A stretch of 64,000 nt of DNA from Roseovarius aestuariivivens (GCF_004761875.1 NZ_SJEY01000002.1:372001-436000), one strand, 5' to 3'. Numbered from the stretch's first letter, positions 40,360 to 50,250 are shown. The notes: generated by a model not told the origin, from the sequence alone. Program-made: numbers and translations.

Positions 40360-43300
40360 ATGAAAAACATAATTTCCCGCGGCCTGTCGAAAGCTCTTGC
40401 CCGTAGCCGGCCCGAGCAGCTGGAAAAGCCGAAGGCTGATCCGCCGGACAAAAACAGTATTAAAATGCCGCGGGACCAATCCGAAATTTTGTCTCGCTGT
40501 CTTTCGATTGATCTGGAAGTCGATCCAAAGGAAGCCCGGATATTCGCCTTTGCCGCCGTGCCAGAAGGCGATGGAGAAGGAATTGTTCATCGGAAAGGTG
40601 ACCCGAAAGCCGCGCTTGAAAAACTCAACCTGTTTTGCGCCGGGTTTGCACATGTCATTGGACACAATATTCTGCGCCATGACCTGCCACATCTCATGGC
40701 GGTCTCGCCGCGCTTTGCAAAGCTCGCAGACGGACCGATTGACACGCTGTGGCTCAACCCCTTGGCGTTCCCGCGCAATCCCTATCATCATCTGGTCAAA
40801 CACTACCGCGATGGGCGGCTTCAAAGTGGTCACGTCAACGATCCCGAGTTCGATGCGCGTCTTGTGTTTGAGGTTCTTCGCAACCAGATCGACGCCTTAG
40901 TATCGCTGAACACGTTGTCGCCAGAGACGATGATGGCCTATCACTGGCTGTGCTGCCGAGGTCCCGGTAGCGACGGGTTTGATCGGTTGTTCAGCGACGT
41001 ACGCGGGGCGTCCATCCCGACGGAAGCGGAAGCGCATGTGGCCATTCAGACGCTGCTAAAAGACGTGGCCTGTGGCGCACAGGTGGACGCTGTGCTCGAG
41101 CGGCTCTCGGACACTGAGCTGGGTTGGCCGATGGCATATGCCCTTGCCTGGATTTCGGTCGCTGGCGGGGATTCTGTCATGCCGCCTTGGGTACGGGCGC
41201 AGTTCCGTGATGCCGCACGGCTCGTTAAAGAGCTGAGGGACATGAATTGTCGTAATCCGCAATGTGCCTATTGCGCAGAGCACAACGATCCCACCCGTGC
41301 ACTCGAACGTTGGTTTGGCTTTCCAAGTTTCCGACCGGAACCGGTCGACGAGGACGGACGCCCGCTTCAGGAAAAGATCGTGGCGACGGCCATGGAAGGC
41401 GACAACCTTTTGGGCATCCTGCCGACGGGCACGGGCAAATCCATCTGCTATCAGATCCCTGCACTGTCTCGGTTTGATAAAACCGGGGCCTTGACCGTCG
41501 TCATATCGCCGCTTGTGGCGCTGATGGCGGACCAGGTTCAGGGCTTGGTACGGTCCGGAATTTCCTCGGCGGTTACGATTAACGGGCTGTTGTCATTGCC
41601 CGAGCGTCAGGATGCGCTCGACAAGGTGCGGCTTGGGGATGCCGCGATCCTTTTGATTTCGCCAGAACAACTGCGCAGCACAACAGTTCGGTCCGCTCTG
41701 GCACAGCGCGAGGTGGGGCTGTGGGTGCTGGACGAGGCGCACTGCGTATCGAAATGGGGGCACGATTTCCGACCCGACTATCGCTATGTTTCGCGGTTCA
41801 TCAAGGAGAGCTCAGGCGATGAACCCGCTCCGGTACTTTGTTTAACCGCAACGGCAAAGCCGGACGTCGTGCAGGATATCCGCAGTCATTTCAAAGAGCG
41901 GTTGGGGTCCGAGCTGGCGTTGATCGACGGTGGCGCATCGCGGTCGAACCTGAGCTTCCAGGTGCTGCCAACGCAGCGGGCAACCAAGATGACCGATATC
42001 CTCGACACGATCGATGCCCAGCTTCCGCGCGAGGGCGTGTCAGGAGCGGTCGTCTATTGTGCGACCCGTGACGCCACCGAGCGCGTGGCGGAGTTTTTGA
42101 AACAACAGGGCATTGCCGCGGAACGGTATCATGCGGGCCTTAGCGCCGATGACAAGCGTGAGATCCAGGAGGACTTCCGCGTCGGGAATCTGCGCGTGAT
42201 CTCGGCCACCAACGCCTTTGGGATGGGGGTCGACAAGCCGGACATTCGTCTGGTTGTTCACGGGGACGTGCCGGGGTCGCTGGAAAACTACCTGCAAGAG
42301 GCCGGGCGCGCCGGACGGGACCGCGAGCCTGCAAACTGCGTCCTTCTGTTCAATACCGAAGACGTCGATCGTCAGTTCAGCCTCAGCGCGCGGTCTCGGC
42401 TTGCGCGGCACGAAATCAGCGCAATCCTAAAAGCGCTTCGGCGCCTTGATGCACGGACTGGTAAAGGCGGCAAAATTGTCGCCACACCTGGTGAGATCGT
42501 TCATGAGGAGAAAGACCAGGATTTCCAAAGGGACAGCAATACCGATGATACTCGGGTGAAAACGGCTGTCGCTTGGCTGGAAGAAGCGCACCTTCTGAAC
42601 CGCGAGGAGAACCGGGTGCAGGTTTTTCCTGCCTCGCTCCTCGTCAAGAGCATGAAAGAGGTCCGCGAAATCCTCGCATCTGCCGAAATCACAGAGCAGC
42701 GTCGAGAGGATCTGGCGGCTATCGTGCGGCATATCATCAATGCGCCGCAGGAAGAAGGCATCACCACGGACGAGCTGTGCGGGGTCAGTGGACTGACGGT
42801 GTCGGGCGTTCGAAAGTCTCTGGTGGACCTCGAGACGCTCGGCATCGCAAAGGACGACACGAACATCACCATCTTCGTGCATGTCCGTGTCGAGAATGCA
42901 TCGTCGAAACGCTTCGATGCGGCATCTCAGCTGGAAGCCGACCTGATCGCAATCTTGAGAGAGCAGACACCCGACGCGGAGATCGACGAGGTTTTGCCCT
43001 GTCATCTGACCTCAGTTGCGCAAGTCCTGCGGGAGCGGGGCCACGCCTCTGTGCGGCCTGACATCGTCGAGGGACTGCTCCGCGGCATGGCGCAAGACGG
43101 CCGCGACATGGATGGCGGGCGGGGCAATATTGGCCTGCGCAAAGCCTCTAAAGGCAGCCTCTTGGTGCACCTACAAAGATCGTGGGCGGTCATCGAGCAG
43201 ACCGCTCAGCTTCGGAGGCAGGCGGCGGAGCGGTTGGTTTCACACTTGATCGACCAGGTTCAGGGCGGCCTGCGCGGCAAAGACGTTCCTGTCGAGACCA

Positions 43301-45609
43301 CCCTTGGAGACCTTCTGGCGGCGATCAATAGCGATGCGTTCTTGCGAGCGTCCGTCAATGATCCGGCAAAGCTGATGGACCGGGCACTTCTGTGGCTGCA
43401 CGAACAACAGGTTGTGACTTTGGGTAAAGGCCTGTCCGTGTTCCGCTCGGCCATGACATTGCACATCAATCCGAAAGGCGGCGGCTTCACCAGCCAACAT
43501 TTCGCACCGCTCGAAGACCACTACAGCGAACAAACTGTCCAGACTCACGTGATGGCAGCCTACGCGACCAAAGGCATCGACGATATCGATCAGGCCCAGC
43601 GGCTCGCGCATGACTATTTCGCATTGGATCAATCCGATTTCATGAAGGTGTGGATGCCGGGGCGGATGTCGGATTTCAGGCGGCAGGCAACGCCCCAATC
43701 TTATGCGGAGATTGTCGATAATCTGGGTAACAAGATCCAAGAGCATATCGTGCGTGACGACCGCGAAAAGACCAACGTGTTGGTGCTTGCGGGTCCGGGC
43801 TCGGGCAAGACGCGTGTGTTGGTCCATCGTGTCGCCTACTTGGTCCGGATCAGGCGCGAGGATCCCAACGGCATTCTGGTTCTTGCCTATAATCGCCACG
43901 CGGCCGCCGAGATCCGGGAGCGCTTGCGGCGGCTGATCGGCGACGAAGCGCGGTTCGTGACGGTTCTGACGATCCATGCCCTGGCCATGCGCCTGGTCGG
44001 GGCGAGTTTTGCCGGTCGAGCAGGGGCAGATGCGCCTGATTTCGATACGCTTCTGACCGATGCAGCGCGTCTGTTGCGCGGCGACGGGCTGGACAAGGTC
44101 GAGGCCGAAGCCTTGCGAGAGACCTTGATCCAGGGGTTCCGCTGGATACTCGTCGACGAATATCAGGACGTAGGCCCTGAGGAATACGCTTTGATCGCCG
44201 CCGTGGCCGGGCGCAGCATCGACGACCCGGACCAAAGGATCAGCCTCTTCGCGGTCGGCGATGACGACCAGAACATCTATGCGTTTGCCGGTGCATCAGT
44301 GCGCCACATCAGGCAGTTCGAACAGGATTACTCCGCCAAGCCGGTTTTTCTGACCGACAATTACCGCTCGTCGAAGAACATCATCGCGGCGGCGAACGCC
44401 GTGATCGAAGGATCGCGCGAGAGAATGAAAACGGGGCACGGCATTACCGTCGACCAATCGCGGCAGAAAGACCCGGCCGGAGGGGACATGGAAAGCCTGG
44501 ACCCGGTTGCGCAAGGGCGGGTTCAAATTCTTGGCTGCCCAGCCGGGAATGACGCTCAGGCCCTTGCTGCGGTCAACGAGATGGTCCGACTGTCAAAACT
44601 GATCCCGGATTGGAGTTGGAAAGGGGCGGCAATCATTTCTCGTGATTGGCGCAAGCTTCTACCGGTCCGCGACTTTGCTGAGGCGCATGGAATTCCAGTC
44701 GAGATGGCGAACGAGAACTTGCCAAGTGTGTGGCGCACCCGTGAGATGCAGAGGTTTGTCGGCAGTCTGCGCGACAGGCAGGGGGCCATGGTCAGCTTGG
44801 GCGACCTGACCGAAATTCTGAACGCGATACCCCCAAGCTGTTGGACTGACAGGATCGGTGAGGGGCTTGGCCAGCTTGCGCGCGAAGTCGACGGAAAAGC
44901 GCTCCCAACCCCTGACGTGATCGAATGGTTTGCAGAATGGTCCAAGGATTCATGGGGCGAGCAGCGCGGCCTCAAATTGTTGACGGCTCACCGCGCCAAG
45001 GGGCTTGAGTTCGACGATGTCGTGATTTTGGACGGCGGCTGGGAACGGCCCTCGCGAAACGAAGACCAAGATGCGCCGCGGCGATTGTTCTATGTTGCAA
45101 TGACACGTGCGCGGCGCAATTTGATTGTGATGAGCAACGATAACCACGAATACCTGCCGACCGAGTCGCCTTCTGTGGTGACGCGATATGTAGTGCCCAA
45201 CTTGGGGGCGATCCCTGGACCGCGCAGGTATTTCCAGTCGCCTGAAATGAAGATGGTCGACCTGTCATTCGCAGGACGCCAAGGTGATCGGCACAATGTT
45301 CATGACGCAATCGCCGAAGCGCAGGTCGGCGCACCAGTCATGCTGTCCAGTGTCGGAGGTCGCTGGCAGATCGAGGATGTTCGAGGGCGTGCCCTCGGGC
45401 GAATGTCAAAAGCATTCGCGCCACCGAGTGGCACCAAATTTGTCTCCGGCGAGATTGCGGCGATCATAAATTGGCGTAGGGAGGATGCCGATGAGCGCTT
45501 TCATCACCTCCTGAAACACGCCAATTGGGAAGTCGTTGTGCCTGAACTTGTCTTTGAAGAGGTGAAGGGGGCTGAAAAGGATTTCAGAAAAAATCAGAAC
45601 GTCAATTAG
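40360..45609 (+). CDS. DEDD exonuclease-RecQ-UvrD fusion helicase
   Basis: 1,749 residues. About 48-250: a DnaQ/DEDD-like exonuclease domain, with Asp51 and Glu53 in SIDLEVD and GHNILRHDLPHL. About 330-790: a RecQ helicase, with Walker A PTGTGKS ending at Ser361, DEAH box 458-461 in LDEAHCVSKWGHDFRPDY, and QEAGRAGRD. A winged-helix-like linker follows. About 1120-1640: a UvrD-type helicase, with GPGSGKT ending at Thr1151, VDEYQD starting at Val1265, GDDDQNIYAFAGA and YVAMTRARR. I cannot match this to a named defence system. Linkage to an HNH nuclease in a defence cargo suggests DNA unwinding and degradation of invader DNA. Confidence 0.82.
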   Translation: MKNIISRGLSKALARSRPEQLEKPKADPPDKNSIKMPRDQSEILSRCLSIDLEVDPKEARIFAFAAVPEGDGEGIVHRKGDPKAALEKLNLFCAGFAHVIGHNILRHDLPHLMAVSPRFAKLADGPIDTLWLNPLAFPRNPYHHLVKHYRDGRLQSGHVNDPEFDARLVFEVLRNQIDALVSLNTLSPETMMAYHWLCCRGPGSDGFDRLFSDVRGASIPTEAEAHVAIQTLLKDVACGAQVDAVLERLSDTELGWPMAYALAWISVAGGDSVMPPWVRAQFRDAARLVKELRDMNCRNPQCAYCAEHNDPTRALERWFGFPSFRPEPVDEDGRPLQEKIVATAMEGDNLLGILPTGTGKSICYQIPALSRFDKTGALTVVISPLVALMADQVQGLVRSGISSAVTINGLLSLPERQDALDKVRLGDAAILLISPEQLRSTTVRSALAQREVGLWVLDEAHCVSKWGHDFRPDYRYVSRFIKESSGDEPAPVLCLTATAKPDVVQDIRSHFKERLGSELALIDGGASRSNLSFQVLPTQRATKMTDILDTIDAQLPREGVSGAVVYCATRDATERVAEFLKQQGIAAERYHAGLSADDKREIQEDFRVGNLRVISATNAFGMGVDKPDIRLVVHGDVPGSLENYLQEAGRAGRDREPANCVLLFNTEDVDRQFSLSARSRLARHEISAILKALRRLDARTGKGGKIVATPGEIVHEEKDQDFQRDSNTDDTRVKTAVAWLEEAHLLNREENRVQVFPASLLVKSMKEVREILASAEITEQRREDLAAIVRHIINAPQEEGITTDELCGVSGLTVSGVRKSLVDLETLGIAKDDTNITIFVHVRVENASSKRFDAASQLEADLIAILREQTPDAEIDEVLPCHLTSVAQVLRERGHASVRPDIVEGLLRGMAQDGRDMDGGRGNIGLRKASKGSLLVHLQRSWAVIEQTAQLRRQAAERLVSHLIDQVQGGLRGKDVPVETTLGDLLAAINSDAFLRASVNDPAKLMDRALLWLHEQQVVTLGKGLSVFRSAMTLHINPKGGGFTSQHFAPLEDHYSEQTVQTHVMAAYATKGIDDIDQAQRLAHDYFALDQSDFMKVWMPGRMSDFRRQATPQSYAEIVDNLGNKIQEHIVRDDREKTNVLVLAGPGSGKTRVLVHRVAYLVRIRREDPNGILVLAYNRHAAAEIRERLRRLIGDEARFVTVLTIHALAMRLVGASFAGRAGADAPDFDTLLTDAARLLRGDGLDKVEAEALRETLIQGFRWILVDEYQDVGPEEYALIAAVAGRSIDDPDQRISLFAVGDDDQNIYAFAGASVRHIRQFEQDYSAKPVFLTDNYRSSKNIIAAANAVIEGSRERMKTGHGITVDQSRQKDPAGGDMESLDPVAQGRVQILGCPAGNDAQALAAVNEMVRLSKLIPDWSWKGAAIISRDWRKLLPVRDFAEAHGIPVEMANENLPSVWRTREMQRFVGSLRDRQGAMVSLGDLTEILNAIPPSCWTDRIGEGLGQLAREVDGKALPTPDVIEWFAEWSKDSWGEQRGLKLLTAHRAKGLEFDDVVILDGGWERPSRNEDQDAPRRLFYVAMTRARRNLIVMSNDNHEYLPTESPSVVTRYVVPNLGAIPGPRRYFQSPEMKMVDLSFAGRQGDRHNVHDAIAEAQVGAPVMLSSVGGRWQIEDVRGRALGRMSKAFAPPSGTKFVSGEIAAIINWRREDADERFHHLLKHANWEVVVPELVFEEVKGAEKDFRKNQNVN

Positions 45610-45720
45610 GGCTGTCAACCGTTCGTTTGCTGCGCTTGCGATTAAGGACTGCGCAGGGCCGTTTTTGATTTATGCGCACTTGCTGAGTGGCACACAGGAC
45701 TCCAAATATCCGCAAGGTTT

Positions 45721-46551
45721 TCATTCACCCTGAGACCCGGCTTCCAAGTATCGAAACCTTCTTCCAGGCCCGTCTTCATCGCCAAATTCGGCCACTCGCA
45801 CGTCGTCCAGCCCAAGTTCGATTTGGAAATGAGCCAGTTCCGCTTTTGAGTCCCCCCATGACTCCGGAACGACCAAAACTGCGTGGCTATGTTCCTTCGC
45901 CAAGAGTGCGGTCATCGCCAACGTCTCGACAAGGTATCTACGGTGTCGCTTGTTGCGATGAGACTTACACTCTATGGCAGCCACGATCTGTCCGTCGCGT
46001 ATTACAGAGAAGTCAGAAGGCACTCTGGCTTCGCGACTGGTGCGCACAACATCGACATGTCTGCCCATTTCAAGCACCTTGGAATTCTCCTTTAGGAACC
46101 GAAAGACCTCCTCCTCGAAATGCGCGATACGTTTTGCACGCTCATGAGCTGCGACACCACGCCCGCCTTTCGATACTTCGGCTCTGCGCAACGCAACTTG
46201 TAGGTCCTTCCTCGAAGTCTCTCCCGAAAAAAACTTAGGCGCCAGGCTCTTAGCTAAGTCATTGGAAATAATTGAGATCTGAGAAAGCACGAGGACGCCG
46301 GTCATCGGCACGCTCGCATTCTCCTCCTTCAGCGCTTTGGGAGCATTCAGCTTCATCCAATTTACCGCGGCAAGGGGGTTTCTGAGGCTTGAGGGGTCGA
46401 CACCACGCAGCTGAGCTACGTGCGCAAGCAACTCGCTCTGACCTTCGAAACCGAACCGTTCTGGATCGTCCAAGGCAGCCGCAAGCGCTTTGCCGAAGGC
46501 GATCCAGTTTGGGGTCTTGGCGAACTCTTCCAGTCGAGGATCAGACATCAT
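45721..46551 (-). CDS. PD-(D/E)XK nuclease-like protein divergent from tnsA
   Basis: 276 residues from the ATG at 46551. The C-terminal third has a restriction-like nuclease core: VPSDFSVI (Asp180), then VAAIECKSHRNKRHR (Glu194, Lys196), with predicted helices before it. The N-terminal 100 residues are helical and unrecognised. It is the only minus-strand gene in the element and shares a 77-base region with tnsA that holds an inverted repeat. It may be cargo or an accessory transposition or immunity factor, and the sequence does not decide between these. Confidence 0.65.
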   Translation of the reverse strand: MMSDPRLEEFAKTPNWIAFGKALAAALDDPERFGFEGQSELLAHVAQLRGVDPSSLRNPLAAVNWMKLNAPKALKEENASVPMTGVLVLSQISIISNDLAKSLAPKFFSGETSRKDLQVALRRAEVSKGGRGVAAHERAKRIAHFEEEVFRFLKENSKVLEMGRHVDVVRTSREARVPSDFSVIRDGQIVAAIECKSHRNKRHRRYLVETLAMTALLAKEHSHAVLVVPESWGDSKAELAHFQIELGLDDVRVAEFGDEDGPGRRFRYLEAGSQGE

Positions 46552-46584
46552 AGCAGGATGGTACAAGAAATGACTCACAAAAAC

Positions 46585-46608
46585 AGTAATTTCCAGTTTA
46601 GTATTACT
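46585..46608. promoter_or_regulatory. Inverted repeat in the divergent PD-(D/E)XK/tnsA promoter region
   Basis: AGTAAT (46585-46590) and ATTACT (46603-46608) form an inverted repeat with a 12-base spacer, 21 bases before the tnsA start. It has the layout of an operator for both genes. The evidence is symmetry and position only. Confidence 0.35.
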
Positions 46609-46628
46609 AACGAATCGAGGATCACAAC

Positions 46629-47336
46629 ATGAAAATCGACCGGAAATCGCGTCCGGTCGCGCGGCGAGTCCAGAAGCGTGGCCAACTCAAAAAGGCTCAC
46701 TACACATCGGCCGGTGGTGCGCATGTGATGCAACTGGAGAGTCGCTTGGAGGCGAGCGCTGCCATCGCTATGGGGCTTGATCCTCGGGTTCGGTCGATAC
46801 GCTCTCAGCCTATGACATTCGATCTCGCAACTGGACGGACCTACCCCAGCGTAGAGGCTCTTCAGGCGGCGCAAAAACTCTACGGTTTTCGCCCCATCAA
46901 ATACACACCGGACTTCGAAGTCGACCTGGGTGGTCCGAAAGTGCTCATTGAGGTCAAGCATCGTAAGTTGATCACGCTGAACCCTAAAATTCTAAGTTAC
47001 CCAAGCGCTCTTGCGCGATACGGCTATCGTCTTGCGATCTTCGATGATCACATCCTCGACGAAAACTTCGTACGCAACATGCGTCTCCTCAACATCGCGA
47101 AGAGTACCAGGGCACTCGGCGATGACACAGAAGCTTTGACTACCTTTTGTGGGAGTTTGGTGCCGTATGCGCACCTGCTTGCCGCAGGCTTCAGCGAAGC
47201 GACCGTTTTGACTGCAATCGCGTACGGGAAGCTCACCTGCGATGTTCGATCATCACGGTTGAACCATGACACGTTGCTGTCTTCAGAAGGAGATACATCC
47301 GCCCATTTGAAGGAGTTGCCCCTTGTCTGTTACTGA
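46629..47336 (+). CDS. tnsA: TnsA-like transposon endonuclease
   Basis: 235 residues. The TnsA nuclease core is visible: an N-terminal Glu in LESRLEAS (Glu37/Glu41), YTPDFEVDL (Asp95) and VLIEVKHR (Glu108, Lys110). TnsA cuts the 5' strands at the ends so that, with TnsB, the element moves by cut-and-paste rather than by cointegrate. The gene starts the tnsABC-tniQ operon and overlaps tnsB by 14 bases. Confidence 0.88.
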   Translation: MKIDRKSRPVARRVQKRGQLKKAHYTSAGGAHVMQLESRLEASAAIAMGLDPRVRSIRSQPMTFDLATGRTYPSVEALQAAQKLYGFRPIKYTPDFEVDLGGPKVLIEVKHRKLITLNPKILSYPSALARYGYRLAIFDDHILDENFVRNMRLLNIAKSTRALGDDTEALTTFCGSLVPYAHLLAAGFSEATVLTAIAYGKLTCDVRSSRLNHDTLLSSEGDTSAHLKELPLVCY

Positions 47337-49275
47337 ACTTGCCGCTCTCCGCGGTTGGCGGCGAGAAGCCGGTTTGACCTTCGTGTCACGGTCGGGTGAT
47401 GCCGTCACCCTGCGGGAACAGACCGGTGGATTGGTCGACTTGAACTTCCAGACCTACCGTGAACTCGTCGCCGAAGGCTTCGCAAGGAAGCCCGATACGA
47501 GCAATGTCATCGATTTTATACCGGACGATTATGGTCGCCGGAAACAAGAGATGAAGATTGCAGCAATTGGCCGCGACACGGAACTCCGAAAGAACGGAAA
47601 CACAGCCGCGCGCGCGTTCGAGATACTTGAGGCGGAACTTCGAGATGACCCGAGACATGCCCGCTTTCTGCCCACAAAGTTTAATCTCCGAACGCTGCAG
47701 ATCTGGAAAAGAGCCCTGAGCGAAGAGGGGCCGCTCGGACTGCTACCGCGAAATCAAGACCAAGGCCATCGTGGACCGCGACATGATGCAGAATTCGAGG
47801 AATGCGTCCTCTATGTTCTGGAAAACCTTCTACTGAAGAGTGATCGCGTGACCGTTGGAGTCGCCTCAGCAAAAGCTGAAAAGCTCTATCGCGACAAGTG
47901 TGCTGAGCGCGGCGTTACGCCGAAGGCCTGCTCCAAAAAGTCCTTCTTATCGGTTCTCAACACGCTCCGTGAAGATGACATCATCAAGGCTCGCCACAAT
48001 AGGGAAACCGCAAAGAAACTGACCCTACAGGCCCAGTTTTACGCTCGGGTGCAATTTCCTTTCGACCTTGTAGAGATCGACTCGACCACGGCGGATGTCT
48101 TTCTGAGCAACATAAATGGGGATTGCATTGGTCGACCCATAATATGTGCAGCGATTGACGCGGCTACAGGTTACTGTCTCGGGCTTCGTATCAGCCTCGG
48201 CGCTGCGGACGAAAAACTCACTGTCCAGACAATCAAAGAAGTCATGCAGCCACGCGACGAAGCCTTTTACAAAACATATGGCATCGAAAACCGCATCAAC
48301 ACCGCTGGTGTGCCGCAAATTCTGGTCTCTGACCAAGGTAGCGAGAATAGCGGGAACTGGCTGCCCGGCATCATTGCGCAGTCGGGCATGGAGTGGGGCA
48401 AGAACATCCCAGGCTGCCCAGAAAAGAAGCCGCATGTCGAACGCTTTTTTCGGGAGTTGAACCGCTTCCTCCACACCATCCCGGGGGCAACCACTTCAAA
48501 ATCCATGCCGAACAGGCAGCGGATCGGGAAGGGTATGCAGGAAGCATGTCTCACAATCGAAGATCTGGAGAAGGTGGTCTACCAGTGGGTCTACAATGAG
48601 TATCCGAGGATGCTGCGTCGAATGATCCATTCACCTCTCCGCGTGGCGGAGTCTCCAGCCGATAGCTGGACCCGTCTGGCGAAAGGAATTGCGCACTTGC
48701 CTCTCCAACCGGAAGAGGTGCACCAGATTTTCATGGTCGAGGAAACCACGCGCAGGCTGCAGCACTACGGGATTGACGTACGTAACGTTCAGTACTTTTC
48801 AGACGAGCTGGGTGAGCTGATTTCCACGGTCGGACGGAAAGCTCCGGTCAATGTCCGATTTGACCCGAATGACATACGCGCGATTGCGGTTGTCCATGAC
48901 CAGGTTGGTATCCCGAGTCCGATGATCGTTCCGGCGAAATCCAAGGACGTGTTGCCCATCGGATTTGATGACGTCAGCCGTATCAAGAAGCCTGGGGAGG
49001 AGGCAAAGTCAGAAGACTTGGCCGCACGTGCCTCTGCGGCTGACCTTGCCCAACATGCACAAGAACTCGCGGAGCAGCGCGACAAAGGCAAGAGATCCAG
49101 CCTGAAGAGGGCGCGCCAGAAAGAGCGCACCCGCCAGAAAACAACGCAGATGGTGGAGCAGGCGAAGACGCCGCCCCTTCAGCCTTTTTCTGCAGTGAAC
49201 ACGATCAACCAACCTACTCCTCGGATGCCTGTTCGCCGTCGCGAGCAAAGTCCGCAGATGGATCATTTGGAGTAG
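47323..49275 (+). CDS. tnsB: TnsB-like DDE transposase
   Basis: 650 residues of the Mu/TniA/TnsB integrase family. A TTG start with AAGGAG eight bases upstream lies inside the end of tnsA. The catalytic triad is Asp253 (EIDSTTAD), Asp337 (LVSDQGSENSG) and Glu373 (KPHVERFFREL), giving D,D-35-E spacing. The N-terminal helical part would bind the end repeats, and a basic Lys/Arg/Gln-rich C-terminal tail (about 575-640) would contact TnsC. It joins the 3' ends to target DNA. Confidence 0.92.
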   Translation: MSVTELAALRGWRREAGLTFVSRSGDAVTLREQTGGLVDLNFQTYRELVAEGFARKPDTSNVIDFIPDDYGRRKQEMKIAAIGRDTELRKNGNTAARAFEILEAELRDDPRHARFLPTKFNLRTLQIWKRALSEEGPLGLLPRNQDQGHRGPRHDAEFEECVLYVLENLLLKSDRVTVGVASAKAEKLYRDKCAERGVTPKACSKKSFLSVLNTLREDDIIKARHNRETAKKLTLQAQFYARVQFPFDLVEIDSTTADVFLSNINGDCIGRPIICAAIDAATGYCLGLRISLGAADEKLTVQTIKEVMQPRDEAFYKTYGIENRINTAGVPQILVSDQGSENSGNWLPGIIAQSGMEWGKNIPGCPEKKPHVERFFRELNRFLHTIPGATTSKSMPNRQRIGKGMQEACLTIEDLEKVVYQWVYNEYPRMLRRMIHSPLRVAESPADSWTRLAKGIAHLPLQPEEVHQIFMVEETTRRLQHYGIDVRNVQYFSDELGELISTVGRKAPVNVRFDPNDIRAIAVVHDQVGIPSPMIVPAKSKDVLPIGFDDVSRIKKPGEEAKSEDLAARASAADLAQHAQELAEQRDKGKRSSLKRARQKERTRQKTTQMVEQAKTPPLQPFSAVNTINQPTPRMPVRRREQSPQMDHLE

Positions 49276-49278
49276 AAC

Positions 49279-50250
49279 GTGACCAACAAAGCAATCCCCC
49301 TCCTATCGCAAATCGTACTGCATGCCTCACTTAATGAGGCCCTTGCGAACATCGATTTCCTGCTAAGCACGAAGGAACCCGATGAAGGATGTATCGTGCC
49401 CCTTCTTGGCCCAACGCGGGTCGGCAAGAAGTCCGTTGCGCGCCACTTGCTCTCCAGCGCCGGTCCCGCCAATTCTCTTTTCCCGATGGATGACGTCCTC
49501 TACTGCACACTGCCGCCGCAAGCGAGTGGCAAGACGATCTACGGAACCATCCTCGACAAAATGGGTGTGCGTATCGGACCCCACGAGAATACCAAGTCGA
49601 TCCGGGACCGCCTGTTCAGGGCCGTTAGACAACTCGGCATCAAGATTGTCGTGATCGACGAGGTGAACCATCTGATAGAGCGGGGAGCCAATCTTGCACC
49701 GCGAGAGGCTGCAGATCATCTGAAAACCATCGCAGATGAGACAGGAATTAGCTTTGTCCTGACTGGATTGCCGCGGTTCCAGCGCATCGTCGATGAGAAC
49801 GAGCAGCTTCGCGACAGAGCCTGTGCCACGACCATTCTCAAGCCTTATGACTGGCAGCTGGACAAAGAACGCGACGCCTTCACTCAAATGGTCGATGTCG
49901 CACTCTACAAACTTGATCAGGCAGGATTGCCAGTGGCTCTCGAGTTCGAAGATATCGTGCGGCGTCTCTATGGTGCATCAGGAGGGCGGGTCCCGGTCAT
50001 GATGCGTGTGCTGAAGCTAAGTGCCATGACAAAGCAAGAACCCCAACCGCTGACGCTACGCGAACTTGAGATTGCGTCGCGAGCGATGCAGCAGTCCGGT
50101 ATTCCGACAGCATCTTTCTTCGCCACGGAGGAGCCGGATGAGGTGGACATACTGCGTTCCTTCGCCTGCACAATGAGTGAGGCGGGTTTGGAATTTTCTG
50201 TAGAAAGTTTGGCGGGCTTGGATCTGACCTACGGGGCAAACTCTGCATGA
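49279..50250 (+). CDS. tnsC: TnsC/TniB-like AAA+ transposition regulator
   Basis: 323 residues with a GTG start three bases after tnsB. The AAA+ core has a P-loop GPTRVGKKS, where a Lys occupies the usual Ser/Thr position after GK, and Walker B IKIVVIDEVNHLI. FVLTGLPRF and ILKPYDW follow. TnsC links the TniQ-marked target to TnsAB and enforces target immunity. It overlaps tniQ by four bases (ATGA). Confidence 0.9.
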   Translation: MTNKAIPLLSQIVLHASLNEALANIDFLLSTKEPDEGCIVPLLGPTRVGKKSVARHLLSSAGPANSLFPMDDVLYCTLPPQASGKTIYGTILDKMGVRIGPHENTKSIRDRLFRAVRQLGIKIVVIDEVNHLIERGANLAPREAADHLKTIADETGISFVLTGLPRFQRIVDENEQLRDRACATTILKPYDWQLDKERDAFTQMVDVALYKLDQAGLPVALEFEDIVRRLYGASGGRVPVMMRVLKLSAMTKQEPQPLTLRELEIASRAMQQSGIPTASFFATEEPDEVDILRSFACTMSEAGLEFSVESLAGLDLTYGANSA

